Of a DNA stretch of 64,000 nucleotides, positions 1-13,600 are shown in pieces. The DNA is from Eudorina sp. 2006-703-Eu-15 (lineage: Eukaryota > Chlorophyta > Chlorophyceae > Chlamydomonadales > Volvocaceae). The position numbers and the translations under genes are program-made. How positions within the stretch are numbered: the stretch's first letter is position 1; every line of letters begins with the position of its first letter. The stretch is taken from contig BDSI01000104.1 of NCBI GenBank assembly GCA_003117195.1, positions 365,121 to 429,120 of the forward strand. The letters are read 5' to 3'. Under the pieces are notes generated by a model, which saw nothing but the letters and a program-made list of their open reading frames with translations, ran no database searches and was not told the DNA's origin.

Positions 1-283
1 AAGCGGAAGGGAGCAAGACAAAATACAGTAACTAGACAAGGTGAAAGCAAACAGGATGAAAGCAAACAGGTTACTATGGTGGTGGCGCGGCTACGGGTGA
101 GAATCGCGGAAGGAGGGATTTGTAGGCAGGGACGCGCACGAACGCGGCATGGGTGCAGTACGGCAGTGTACGGAAGGGACGCCAGTGTGCCAGCGGCCGG
201 TGGGGGAATGACATATGTGCGAATAACGCGGGTGTGATCCGGGTAGCGGGCCAGAGGAAAAGTTGGCTCCCCACCGATCCCGG
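1..283. other. left edge, no gene assigned
   Basis: No supported coding exon lies here. It is downstream of the minus-strand gene ending at 284 and may contain its 3' UTR. I saw no TGTAA poly(A) signal on the minus strand before the window edge. Confidence 0.4.
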
Positions 284-1424
284 TCACGGACGGGATGCCC
301 GTACGCATGCGGGGCACCGGTCCAAGCGCTGTGGGTGGGGTTGGAAAGGCCGGCAGAGCGTGAGAGGTGGGGGAGGCGACGGAGTGCGTGGCGGGGGCGG
401 GGGCGGCGGGGATAGGGGCGGGGCTGGAGCGGGGACGGCGGGGGCGGGGACGGTGGGGTTGGGGGCGGCGGGGCGGGGACGGCGGGGGACGGCGGAGCGG
501 GAGGGATGGCGGGGGCGGGGGCGGGTGTGGAGGGGAAGTGGCGGCTGGACGAGCTGGGCGGTGCTGGCGGAGGCGGTGGGGTTGTGGGCGGCGGGGGATG
601 GGGAGAGCGGTGGAGGAGGGGGCGGTGGAGGAGGGGGCGGTGGGGGAGGGGGCGGCGGATCAATGTCGGCGGGGACGGGGGGTGGAGGCGGGGGTGGCGG
701 GGTGGCAGGGGAAGGGGTGGGAGGCGGGAGCGGGATGGCGAAGACGTCGTGGGGGCGGGCATGACAAAGGGGCATGACAAACAGATGCGGCTCGCCGCGG
801 ACCCAGAGGTGGTGGTAGAGAGCGGGAGCGTGGGTACGTTTGTGGGCGAGCTCGGCGGTGGTGCGGAGGCGCTGACGGAGACGTTCAAAGGCGGAGGTGC
901 GGGTCTAAAGCTCCAAGCGGTGCGGTGGTTAGTGTGTGTGTGTGTGTGTTTGGGTTTAGGTTAAAACCTAGAAACCCGGGGGGAAAAGCGCACGCGTGCG
1001 GCAGTGGCCCCGAGGGAAAGGGATGTGGCGGTTTCGGGTCTCGCCGCGGTCAATCGGGGGCAGCAATCGCCGTACACGAACAAGTCGAAGGCAGCGGTCG
1101 TCAAACACCCCGCCCAAAAAATGAGTTCGCCATGTGCCAACCAGCGATGCATCCCTCCGCCTCCACCCAGTGACAGTCACCGCGAGCCGATGCGCCACAG
1201 AACCTCCGCGAACGAGTACGACACCGTACACCATACCAGAAACCAAGCGTACGACACCGTACACATACCAGAACCGCTAAACGGCCCACCCCCCTACCGC
1301 ACCGTACCTGCGCTTCGTGCCCCGGACCAGCCATCCCGGGAGCAATGCCCTGCTGTCCCAGCGGCACCGATGCGGCCATCGGAGGCGAGCGCTGACTGGC
1401 ATCACCGTTTGGAACACCGCCGCC

Positions 1425-1462
<38 letters not shown>

Positions 1463-4400
1463 CCGCAAAATTTGCTGCTTCTGCTGCCGCCCCCGGCTGT
1501 GACCCACGGGTCGGCCTAGGCGGTCCAGGAGCCCCGCCGCCGCCGCCGCCTCCTGGGAGCAGAAGTGGCAGTCCGGCGCCCACCGCGCCGCCGAGGACGG
1601 CCGGGTCAACGCCATTCGGGAAAACGGCCTCCAGCTCCCCTCGCTCCGGCCTGTTCAGTTGGCATTTGACAGTTGACAATTTGGAATATGTTCAGATATG
1701 GCGGAACACGCCCTGAGTGTGTTATTTGGGGGGCCCGTGGGAAAGGGCTTGGCTCTCCCATGAAGGAGGTGAACTCGGTATGCACCCAATCTGTGCTCGT
1801 TGGTCCCCCGGACGGCCCCTCCACGTTCACGGACGCGCCGCACACCGCATCGCGTAGGGACTTGGTGGACTTCGTGCCGCGGTGGAACGTGGGTGGGAGG
1901 GAGGGAGGATCGGGTCTGTCAAGGAGGAGGGCGGCGCCGAGGTGCGGCGGCGGTGTGGCGGTGTGGCGGCGCGGCGGTTGCGGGAAACGACTCCGAAACC
2001 GGCGTCCATCGGGACGAGCAGGCCGGGCCGGACAAGCAAACCGGCCATCCGGAGGACCCTTGGGACGAGCCAACCTTCGTGCTAACAGGGCCTGCCTGGG
2101 GTTTGTCTTTCGATTATATATATGCCTGGACGAATCCAGGGAAGCGCAACCCGACCGTCCCCCCAAGCCCGGAAGCCGTCACCCCGTGGGATGCTGGGGA
2201 GCGCGGACCGCCTCCCCCTCTACTCCTTCCACGTCCCTCACCAGATCCTGTCTCGCGCTCCAGGAGCCGGGGGCCACGGCGCGGCGGCGGCGGCGCCGCC
2301 GCTGCCGGCTGCGGCGCTGCTGCCACCGGCGGCGGCGGCCGCCGCCGCCGCGGACCCATCGGTCGGTTCCGTACCAAAGCCGCCGACCAAGCCGCCATCG
2401 GCATCGCTGCCACTGGCTGCAACCGGCGTCTCGTCCTGTCCCGCCAGTCCTGCCTTTCTTCCCGCCGCCGCCGCCGCGGCCGATTGCGACCCGCCGGCCC
2501 CGGCCTCCGCCGCCCCCTGCTCCTCGATCAACTGCAGTCCCATGTAGCCCGCCCGGACCCCGTCTGCGGCTGGCGGCAGGGACCGCAGCCGCGTATCTCC
2601 CCCCAGAAGCAGCGCCGCCTCGGAGGGCGGCAGCATGGGCATCAACAGCGACGCCCGCCGCGCCGCCGCCGCCGCCGCCGCCGTCGCGCCGCCGCCAGCG
2701 TCCATGCCAGCCGGCCGCGCCCCCGCAATCGACGCCCTGCCGTCCTTGCTGATGCCCCCGAACACGCTGGAACGCCTCCGGCCGCCCCTGTTGCTGCGAT
2801 CTGGATCGTCGTCGTCGCCCACCGTACGGCAGCCGTTCTGCGAGGGCCAGCGGCGCATGCACGGCGTGGATCATAGACACCGCGGCGCGGGCGGGTCATC
2901 TTGCCAGTGGACGAGCAAGGCGTCCACCAACAAGGGAACAAATGCCCGGTTTCCAAGAAACCGAAACCCGAAAGACGAAAACCTAAAACCGCATACGGTA
3001 TCCCCTGTGGCCAGGTGACTCTAATGTACGTTCGACGTGCAGCACGGGTCGTACACACCGTCCCTGCGTTGGTGCACGAGTACAGCGAGTCGGTCAAATG
3101 GCCGCCGACGCTTCCCAGCAGTTCCCAGTCCCCCTGGCCCATGACCAGGTGAATTGCTCCCTAATCAAACAGCAAGTCGCCAGTGGGGTTTCTCGCGCCC
3201 CCTTCCAGACCCCCTTTCCCCTGAGCCCTCCTTCGCCTGACCCCGGAGACCCCAGCCCCGGATGTGCCCGTGTTCGCCCCAGCTTCCACCAGTTACCCAC
3301 CGGGGTCCACAGAGGTCTGTCCAGCCCCCGCTATCGCCCCCAGCACCGCCCCCTCCATGACCCATGGGTCTCACCGAGGTCCAGAGCTGCACCCCCCGCA
3401 TGGCCTGCCGTACTCGCTGCTGGATCACGTCCATGGGAGTCAGCTCCTGGAGGCGCAGGCGGCAGCCAGCCGGGGTGGGCAAGGAGTGAAGAAATATGAT
3501 AAGACATATTGTGAGGGGGAGGCGGTGGACACATAGGAAATTGGCAGGAAGTGGGTGGCCCTATGAGTAAGTGCGGCTTGGTGACCGGAACATGACCGTT
3601 GCTGTGATGGAGGCACGGGCGGCTGGGGTTTCGGAGCCGGCTGGAAGGGTCGGAGTCTAATCGATGATGTTACGGTGGACCCCGCGGGTTATCGTGACAG
3701 CCGCCGCTTTCTCGCGAACCACACACTGCAAAACCGAACCGCGCGGAACGGCACCATCGTGGCGCACCGGACAGGCCCACACAGAGAGAAGTGCACCGAA
3801 AACCCATCCCGCTTGTACGCAGGTATGTAAGCGGCTGGCCTTGGATCGGCTCAGTGCGGCGCGTTTCAGCCAGGTCAGCCCACAGTCGCGGTTCATGGCC
3901 GGTTGGGCTCCATACCATTCTATTAGTGGTGGTTCTGTGAGTGCGCTCCGGTCCATTATGGTGGCCCGATTCAGTTCCGGGCCGCAAGCAAGACGCACAA
4001 CCGCGCCAGCTCCCTATCGGAATTGAGGAGGGTTCCAACAGGGGGACGGACTCCAGGGTTCCCACAGAGGCCCATAGCACCATCCCCCGCCCGGGGACCC
4101 CACCTGGGCGTGCAGCTCTGCCGCTTGCTCCAGCCGCTTGTCCTCCTCCGCATGCGCCAGCTGCAGGGAGGGGCAAGGCGGCGGGGAGGCCAGGGCAGCG
4201 GTTGAGAGCAGAGCAGCGGGCAGGGCAGGGTGCGCTATGCCAGGTGGTACGGTTTGCCTCTTCACCACCTGCATCCATGTCGCTCCAGGGGCGTCACGCG
4301 CGCTTAAGCTCCCCCCCGTGGTTTTCGTCGTGCTCCCACCCACCCAACCTGCCCCACCCCGCCCCACCCAACGGAGGTTAACCCAGTTGCTGATCCGCCG

Positions 4401-4764
4401 CTCCCTGACCTGCAGCGACCCACCCGCCCACCCGCCGACCATCCGACCCACCGACCGCCCCACCCGCCCAACCACCGACCGCCCCACCCGCCCAACCACC
4501 GACGCACAGACCCACCCGCAGCATCATCTCTACGTGTGGGTCGATGCCGTCGTGCTCCATACCCGCGCCAAACACGCAGCTGCTCCGCTCCGAAACCTCC
4601 CGGAAGTGGGACAGCCAGGGCCGCCGGGTCGCCATAGAGAAGGTGCGGTCGTCCGCCTGCTTGCGCGCCTTGCTGCGCCACCTGGACAGCAGGAGGATCT
4701 TGGACGCCACTCCGTCGCCGAACTTGCTCTGGGAAGGCATGTCGTCGGGCAGCATTCGCCGCAT
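284..4764 (-). CDS. unknown protein, helical segments then Pro-rich tail (6 exons)
   Basis: I do not recognise this protein. Six minus-strand exons join in continuous phase: 4764-4516, 4160-4104, 3446-3375, 2837-2242, 1650-1308 and 904-284. Together they give 646 codons (645 residues) ending in TGA at 286-284. Every junction is CAG acceptor and GT donor; the only split codon is between 2242 and 1650. The N-terminus starts MRRMLPDDMPSQSKFGDG. The second exon (LAHAEEDKRLEQAAELHAQ) looks like amphipathic helix. The third starts ELTPMDVIQQRVRQAMRG. The large exons are rich in Ala and Gly runs. The last holds FERLRQRLRTTAELAHKR followed by a long polyproline stretch. The start was chosen as the first ATG after the 4768 acceptor; an extra 5' exon near 5160-5180 is possible. 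A scaffold or cytoskeletal role would only be a guess. The exon structure is fairly secure, the two ends less so. Confidence 0.6.
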
Positions 4765-7718
4765 GCTCTGCGAGGGGGTTTGGGAGGGGCAGGCGTTGTG
4801 TGTGGGTGGGTCAGCGGGTGTTCCAGGCGGGGGGTGATAGCAGGTGCAAGGCGGAGAGCGCGGTGAGAGAGGGGGTGCATTGGCGGGGTGGAGGGGTGAG
4901 GGTTGGTGAGGGTTGAGGCAGGCGGCGGCGATGGAACGAGGAGGGCCGTCCATTGATTCCGGACGGTCAGGGCGTGATGATGGAGTGGTGTGTCCGGGTG
5001 CGACAAGGCCGGGGGAGCGGGGGTACGGGCAGCGTGGAGGGAGTGTGCAGGAGGCTGAGCCGTTTGCTCGTTGTATGGACCGCGCGCGATGCTGCTGGAG
5101 ACCAAAGCCCAGCGCAATACATGAAAGAAGATCAATTGCTTCAGCACCTGAGGCATGAAAAGCGCATGGTGACCTAGCTGCACGCCTGACCCTGAGAACG
5201 TCAGTCAGACTTTGGTTCGGCGAAATGCATCCAGCATCAGCTATGCATAGGTGTGAAATGCACCCAAATACACGATATCCTGGCCCCAGCCACTCGTTTT
5301 CTACCCAAAACCGACCTTCGCGCGGAATTTCCGTTCGTTCGGCTTGATGCGGCGAGTGTAGCGCTCCATCCACGCCTGAGTATTTGAGCCCTGGCCACCA
5401 AGTGCGTCCGCTGAAGGTGGGGCATCGGCACCAGGCTTGCCGATTTCAGTTGCCTCCATTTAAGCCGAACCGAGACGTCTTAATCAAATGACAATAAACA
5501 GTAGGTTATAATTCAGGGTGATGTTGTTTTTCATGAATGCAGCGTCCCGCCGCGCGGCCTCCTCGCCGGACATTGTCGAAGCCACGCCCTATCATAAAGG
5601 TGAAGACGAATATTGAAATCGCACAAGGAGGTGGCAAACAGCGATAACTTCCGTGAGCCTTTGCCGTCGATGGAAAGGTAGGCCGTCAAGGCCGGATAGT
5701 TACGGGCGAGTGATGCCGTCAGTTGCACTGGCGCGCTATTCACAAGCAGGCGGATATACGTTTAGACTGTCTAATGTCTTTGCGATCCTTGAACGGGTTG
5801 CTCCCATTGCTCACGTCTCCCAGACGATGAATGCGTACGATAATGCCGGGAGAAAAAGACCAATTTCAATTATTGGTAAGCTTCGAATGAAAGGCTTTCC
5901 TGCTTACATGCAAGGTTACGAGCTGTTAGGAATACGGGAACAATCAGGAACGACGAGTTGCGGTGGGAGGACTCAACAGGGCACATGCACACGTTCGGTT
6001 GCATCATAAATCTTGGCGCTAGACATATTTTTCGGGTATATTGTTGGGCGTCAACAGACCAACTGATGTCCGACGCCGAATAATATAATGGCGCAAGCCT
6101 GCACATGTTGGCAGAAGCAATGTAGACACCTAAGGCATGTCTATCAAGATAGCTGCATCGATTTTTGACTGATTAGACGAATGCGTGATTTGTCGAACCT
6201 GGCTAGGGCGCTACCCAGCTGCAGAAATAGGAAATCGAAACTGCAAAGTGCTTACAGGATGAAAAGAGCACATACGTAGCATGCGCCTACCTCACGAACA
6301 TACTTACAGACTGCCATCGTCGCTACTCCGCTCATAGCGAAAGCGGGTATGGTAATCCATTACAATCATATTCGAATTATCACTTGGAAAGTCGCCGTCC
6401 GACAGTCAACTGTATGCGTACTACGGTTTTGAATGTTTTGCAAGTTAATTTGAATGCGGACCAAACCTGCTCTGACCAACTCGTTGACCATGTCAGCATC
6501 CGGCAAACGTCAGTACTACACGATCATATGCGGGGCATTTTAGCAATGCCCATGCCTGTCCACTACTCCATAGAGGAACAATTACCACGATGATCCCGCA
6601 ACACGGCAGTGCACAGCATCACAACCCCATAGTGTTCCGGAAGACAATCACGTCAGACATGGCAAGTCGCCACGAAAGCTCCACGACCATAAATTATTTC
6701 TTCCGCTATGTTGCCGGCATACACTCCGGCATACACCCAAAGGCTCATATCGAGCAACCCTACTAGCTCCATACCGCATTCACCCCCGTCCCACCTTGCA
6801 CCGTCGTCATGCCCACCACCCAGGCCGATTCACTCCCTTTCCCGTCATGGCGGGCAGCATCCGCCAACCAACCCCCACACACAGAAACCAACCCTGATGC
6901 AGGAGCTGGCATCTCCTGCGCCCGTGCGTCACACCGCAGCACCCCTTTCCCCTTGCCTCCTCTCTCACTCCCCCCAACCGTCAGCAGCACACCGTACAAT
7001 ATGTGTACGACCAGATCCCGTAGCCTCTGCCATGGACATCTGCAAACACCAAGACTCCCGTGCAACGCGAACACGTGCGCACACCCTCCCTACTCCCCCC
7101 CTACATGACCGTTCGACGTCCAACTCCCAACTGTCTCAGTCAGCCGTGGTACGACGCGGCACAACCATGGAAGGGGCAAACCCACGCCCTGTGACCCATC
7201 GGTTTTCCAACCCAGAACGGGCAGGGGCTGCTCTCCTGAATGGGGTCTTGGGCGCTATTGTAAAAGCGCTACCCTGCGGCAATTGGCGGCCGCCGCAAAA
7301 TGCAAACCGCCTACGGTAAGGTGCGCAATGTACGACGATGCCGTACACCGGCTATCATGACGATGCCACCTCCCGGTGTTAGAAAGGGTCGGGACCGGAG
7401 TGTGTGTGTCTGCCGTCAATACGATGGCACGCGGCAGCGGCCCTGTCCGGGCCGTACGTGTACGGCAAACCGGTGAACGTTCGGTTCGACTCATACCCCC
7501 CCGAGAGGCCAACCCCCTATTCCGCGGTACTGACAATGCCCACCCTCAACCTGCTCAATACAAAGCTCCAAAGGAGATCACCCAAAATATCCCTGAATGC
7601 ATGCGAAACTCGGGCCCGGGCCAAATGCTCGACAATTCACAGAGCGCGAGGTTAGGCATGCGACCCGCAGCAGAGATTCGATATTAATTAGTACGGCAAA
7701 GCCTCGTCCAAAGCAATT
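4765..7718. other. intergenic, AT-rich island 5.2-6.7 kb
   Basis: No convincing coding exon is present. From about 5,200 to 6,700 the base composition is clearly richer in A and T than the flanking GC-rich genes, which fits an intergenic or promoter region upstream of the minus-strand gene at 284-4764. A 70-codon minus frame at 5531-5743 has no recognisable content and no supported splice partners. From 6,700 to 7,700 the sequence becomes C-rich with many CCGTAC/GTACGG words, as in the introns of this window. Confidence 0.4.
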
Positions 7719-7732
7719 TAGGTATCAGAGCC
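7719..7732 (+). mobile_element. possible LTR-retroelement primer-binding site
   Basis: GGTATCAGAGC at 7721-7731 matches eleven bases of the initiator-methionine tRNA primer site (TGGTATCAGAGC) used by many Copia-type retrotransposons. Just downstream, the plus frame from about 7767 encodes a Gln-rich, helix-like stretch (WQLQRMHNADMAATEAEYEL) that could be the start of a Gag remnant. I did not find a matched pair of LTRs, a protease or a reverse transcriptase, so this could be a relic or a chance match. Confidence 0.25.
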
Positions 7733-8370
7733 AGAGACCCACGGATCAGTCAATTCAGTCTTCGCAGTGCAGGATCCGTCACAACGGCAATGGCAACTGC
7801 AACGTATGCACAACGCCGACATGGCAGCAACAGAAGCCGAGTATGAACTGTATCAACTGCAGAGCAGTGACCAAAGCCGGCAGCGGCCCATCTCACCAAC
7901 AAGCCCCTCGTCCAGTACCCACCCGGCCCGACGCACACCCACGGGTCATCCCCGACGCAGACCCACGGGTCCGGACACGACCCTAACGGCTAACGCTTGT
8001 CCCCTGGCCGTACTCTCGCACCTCCGCGGCGGGGTTCCCGGAGACCAAGCCACCGAGTCGCAACCAGCCCGGTACGACGCTGCAATACCACCGGTCCCTC
8101 CCATCAGTGCCGTACGGTTGCCATTCTGTGTCCTAGGGGCGGCAGGAAGGCTTCCCTGCAAGCATGTACGCGGAGGGTGGCGACAGCGAGTACGGCAAAG
8201 GGTGTGTCCTCGGGACGTGCAGACCAAGATCCGGGGCTGCGGGACCGCAGCGGACACCGAACACAGTTCGCGGCGGACAATCCGCTCTCTCGGATCTGCG
8301 GGGATTAAAAAAACAGCCCTGACACACCCAGCCCGGATCTGCGGGGATCGGCGTCCAGACATCGGGCAGC

Positions 8371-8653
8371 TCAGGCCGCAACCCGCCCCCAATTCCGTTC
8401 CACGCCTTTCCACGCTATCCCCCTCCCCTCCCCCATCGTGCCCTCACATTCCCAAGCTAACTCGCTCCCGACCTCAACGCCCTCACGCCGCACGCACCTC
8501 GGCTGGGGCGGGGGCGCAACCGCGCGGCCGCCGCCGCTGACGCCGCCGCCTATCGCCGCAGTCCCGACAGCCGTTCCCTGACCGTCCAGTTGCTGTTGCA
8601 GGTTCTGCTGCTGCTGTGGCGGCGGCGGTGGCTGTGAGTATTGTTGTTGCTGC

Positions 8654-8713
<60 letters not shown>

Positions 8714-10628
8714 GGTGGTGGTGGTGGTGGTTGATGCTGGTGCCCGGGGCTTTTTGCCCCCGCCTGCACGTTGACGCCGCGAACCTGCGGCAAGGCAAGG
8801 CCGGTTAAGGCGCGCATTAGCAGCGATGGTGGGGTACTGGAAGTTGGTGGTAGAAGGGGGCTCGAGGGATATGGATTGGGGAACCGAGGCTCGAGGGAGG
8901 GCAAGATAGAGAGGGACCTTGGACCCGCGGGCTTGGAAAGATGGAAACCCGCTGCCACTCCCGTCCCTGGATCTGGATCTGAACCTGGATATCTGGATCT
9001 TAACTTGAATCTGGACCCTATCGGTCGCTCTCCGTATCTATATAGGAAGAGGACATGCCACATGCGCGCAGGCCACGTGGGCATGCCAAGTACGGTGCGC
9101 TACCGTTGGACCCACCATCCACCTCTCCAGCTCCGTAGAGTCCCGCCGCCGCAGGTCCCCGCCGCTGCCGCCGCCGCGGCCCATCTTGCCGCCGCCGCCC
9201 GTCAGGCCCCGCCGCTGGCCCCCGCCGCCGCCGCCGCCGCCGCTGCCAGCTTTGCCGACCACCCCGTGATGCGCCGCCTGGGTGCTCAGCGACAACGTGT
9301 GGTGTCGTACACGGGGCCCCTGCGCGCCCGCCGGCCCCGCCGCCACCGCCGCCGCCGTCGGCCCCGCCGCCGGCGCCGCCGACGCCGACGTCGATGAGGC
9401 GCCGGAGGAACCTCCGCCGCCGCCGCCGTTGGACCCACCATCGCTCCCTTCCAGGGGCAAACTCCGGCTTCGACGGCTGGACCGCAGCGGGGAGCCTTGC
9501 ATGGCCCCCGTGCCGATGGGGCACCGGGACGCCTCAGGGCTGAGCGACGGCGGCGGCGCCGGCGCCGCCGCCGGCGCCGCCGGCGCGGCGGCGCCGCCGG
9601 GGCTCATCTGCGTCCGTACTTGCGCGACGCTCTGCGCGATCGCCGGCAGCAGCTGATTGAGCAGCTCCAGCACCGCAAGCGATTGGTCACTGCCCATACC
9701 CAAGCCGTACTGCGACGCCGACATCGACGACGACGACGCCTCGGCGGGCAGCCCGCCGCCGTCTGCGCCGCCACCGCCACCGCTTCCGCCGCCGCTGACG
9801 CGCGGATTCGTACCGTAGTGCACGCTGTTGTTGAACAGGCGCTGCAGCTGAGCCATGATGTAGCGGGATACGACCGGCGGCAGCGACTGCAGATGTGCGG
9901 GCACAAAGGTACCCATGCCGCCGCCGCCGCCGCCGCCGTCGCCGCCGGGCGGCGGCGCCCCCGCCAGATGCGGCTGCAGCTGCACCGTTTCGAAGCCGCC
10001 CTTGTCCATCGTCAGCAGCTCCGCTGCATTGAGCATCACGCTGTGCAGCTCCGGGGGCACACGGGCCAGTACCTGGTCCACCAGCTGGGCGGCCTCCAGT
10101 GCCCGCGGCGTCATGTTCTGCTGGCCGGACACCCACTGACTGTACGACATGTCGCCAATGAGCACCGTGCTGGGCTGGGCGGCGGCGGCGGCGGCGGCGC
10201 GCTGTGGCGGCGGCGGCGGCGGACCGGCCCCGGCGGACAGCGCGTGCTGGGAGGCGCCGCGCAGCGGCGACGCACCGCCGCCGGAAGCGGGAGAGGCGGC
10301 GGTGGCGGGATTGTCGCGTCCGGGGTCCTTTCGTCGCGAGCCGGCGCCGTGGCTGCGGCTGTGGCTGTCGTACGCGTGGGTGCCGGGAGCAGATAGCGGC
10401 GCCGACAGCACGTGGTGGTGTTTTTGCTGGGTGAGGCTGTGCGGCCCGGCGTGACGGCCGCTGGGCGCCGTCTCCACCGCGGTCCGGCCGCCGTTGCCGC
10501 TGCTGGCGCCGCCGCGCGTGGACGGCGATGTGGACCCCGCCGGCGATGCTCTGGAGACGGGCTCGGGCGAAGTCGGGAAGCTCCTCGTCTGGCGCGGCTC
10601 CAGGGCGGCACCCGCCCAGAGTGTCGTG

Positions 10629-10660
<32 letters not shown>

Positions 10661-13600
10661 CAGTTGTAGCTGCAGCTGCTGTTGCTTCTGCTGTTGCTGC
10701 TGCTGCGCGGCGCGGCGCGGCGTGATGACCCCGACCGCCGCCGCCGGCGCGCCGTCCGTCGTCGGCTCCCGGGGCGTCGGCGGCGGCGCCCCACTGCCGG
10801 TAGGGGAGTGGCTGAAGCTGATGGGCGGCAGGAAGTCGGGCGCGACGGCCGCACCGGGCCCACCTAGCCCCGTCCCGCCCCGGGCCCCGCCGTGCGGCGC
10901 CCGACGCGAGCCGGACAACCCGTCAGCGGACGACGGCGTCGCCACCACCGGCAGCATCCCTTGCTGCTGCGGGTGAGGCTGGTGAGCCGGCATCCTGCCG
11001 TACGACGCAGCGACGCCGGTGTGGTGGTGCGACGCGGGGTGCAGGTTGGGGTTCGGGTGATGGTGGGGGTGCGTGTGAGGTCCCCGGGAGAGGCCGCCGC
11101 CGGCGCCGCCGCCGCCGCCGCGCACCCCGCTGTGGAGGTGGTGCGGGTGCAAGCCAGGTAGCGGCGGCGGCGCCATCGCGGGGCCGCCGCCCAGCAGGAC
11201 GCTACCGACGCCGACGCCGAAGCCGCCGCCGGCAGCGGCGTGGCCGGAGATGGCGGCCATGGGCTCGCCACGTAGGGACCGGTCTGCTCCAGGGGAGTCG
11301 GAGCGGGGGGAGAGCCCCAGCGTCATATTGATGGGTGCTACGCCGGGGCCGGAGGCGCGGATGCGCACCAGTGGCGGCGCCAGGGCGCCGTTGGGGCTCG
11401 TGGGCGGCGGCCGCTGTAGCCCCATGAAGGCGGGTTGTAGCACGTTGACGGGTTGCGGTGCCGGTAGCAACGGCGACGGCGCCGCCGCCGCTGGCGCCGG
11501 CGCCAACGCCGGCGGAGCTGTTCCCGCCGACGAGGGCAAAGCCCGGGCTTCCGGCGCCTTAACGACGGGCGACGGCGGCGCGGCCGCCACCGTGACCGTA
11601 GCCGCCATTGCCGGAGCTGGCGACCCAGTCCCCGACGTCGATGGCGGCGCCACCGCCGCTGCCGCCGGCGATGCCGGTGACGACTCCGCTGCCTCGCTGG
11701 CCGCGGTTGACGGCGCCATGGACGCCTCGGCCACCGCCGCTGCGGCCTCCGCCACGTCGTCCTCCGCCACCGCGACCTCCTCCGCCGCCACCTCCACCGC
11801 CGCCGCCAGGCTGCTGCACTCCTCCATCACACCCTTCAGCAGCATCCGGCTGCGCCGTTTCAGCAGCACGCCGGGCGCCGCCGCCAGGGACGCAAGCCGG
11901 TTCTGCTCCCCCAGCAACTCCAGTTGCGCCGCTCGTAGCGTCGCGGCTGCCCGGGGTGTCAGACTAGGGCCTCGTACGATAATGCGTCGCCGCGAGCGCG
12001 CCGGCGACGGCGCCTCCGCCTCCGCCATCGCTGCCTCGCCAAGCGAGGACGCTCGACGCACCGCAGCCAACCCCTCCAGTCCCGTCCGCGCCGCCACCAG
12101 CCGGGCCTGCGTCTCGCGGATGGTTCGATCCAACGTCGACTCCTGCGGGTCGATCGCCGGGCCTTGCGTCGCTGGCTCGTCGTCCGCCGCCGCCGCCGCC
12201 GCCGCATCGCTGGCGCCGCCCTGCGCACCCGCCTCCGCCTCCGCCGCCACCATGCTGCAACACTGCCGTACCGCCGCCACCGCCCCGAGCAACAGCTCCT
12301 CCGGACCGGCATCCGCCGCGTCTGCCTCGGCGGCGGCGGCGGCGGATTCCCCCGCCGCCGTCGCGGCCGCGGGGGCGTCCGCCTTGCCCTTCTCGCCGCC
12401 GTCTTGAGCACGCCCCTCCTCCTGCTGCTGCTGTTGCTGCTGGCGGCGTAGCATCTCTTCGAATTGGGCCAGCTCAGCCAGAGCCTCAGCCAGCCGCTCC
12501 CGCCGCAACTCCGCCTCGCGCCTGGCGGCAATCTCCAGCTGCGCAGCCGAAGCAGCGGCAGCGCACAAACACAAAAACATGGTCTCTTATCTATACAACC
12601 AATGGATTGATTGAATGAATGAATCACGAACCCAAAAGGGATCAACCATGGATCGGTGGCGATGGCCGTACCCTCGGTCTCAAGGGATGTGCGTGTGACC
12701 GGATGAGGTGTGGAGTCCTTGGGTGGCTGGAACGGCCGCCTCAGACGCTCGGTGCGTATGGCGTCCAGTGTGGCGTAGGTGTGGCTGAAGGTGTCCTAGA
12801 GCATCAAATACTTCGGAAACAACACGACACTTCAGGGCCTGCAAGCCTGTCCACACTGTAACGGCACATACATTTACAAACATGGGGAGGTACACACGTG
12901 TCACTTGACGGCCGAAAAAACCACACCACTCCTCCCTCGATTCCCCGCCCGCGCCCCACACGCCCCAGCGAGAAGCACCCCTCCCCCTAGCGCTCATCTC
13001 ACCCCCATCCCCCAAAACCCTGGTCCACGGACATACCCCCCCCCCCCCTAGCGCTAAGTCCCGTGCCCCGTCCCATTCCCTCCGCCTCCGCCTCCGCCGC
13101 ACCTCCACGAGCTCCTGCAGCAGCGTCTTGTCGTACGTCTTCCCCGCGGCCGTCGCCGCGCGCGCCTTCTCCTCCTCCGCCGCCCTCAGCATCGACAGCC
13201 GTTTCTCATCGCGCTCCGCCGCGCGCACCGCCGCCAGCCGCGCCTCCTTCTCCAGCACCCACTCCTCCTGGCCCATGAGCATGGCCGCCAGGAGGGCGTG
13301 CTTGCGAGCCTCCGTGTCGTCCTGCGGGTCTCGGCAGCGCAGGTTTTATTTCTGTTTTAGAGTTTGATCGAACGGGGGCCGCAGTTTCCAACCTTCATGC
13401 AAGTAACTCTGTGGCAAGTGCAACGGTAGCTGGATTTTAGCTGGTTTGGTTTGGGTCCGGACGCGTTTTTCGGCTCATCAAATCTCAAATCTCGGTCGCA
13501 GGCACGCAGAGTCTGTGGCCAAGCATGTCCATCCCGCCGGACCCCTCCCCGTCCCAACCGCCGCCCCACCTTGGCCTCCGCCATGCGGCGCTCCGCCTCC

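Noticed and set aside
7470..7500. tRNA B-box-like word (GGTTCGACTC)
   Set aside because: No matching A box, acceptor stem or anticodon arm could be drawn around it.
11250..12407. 385-codon plus-strand frame opposite the giant gene
   Set aside because: It is an antisense shadow of the Ala/Gly-rich exon. Only the minus strand has phase-consistent splice sites.
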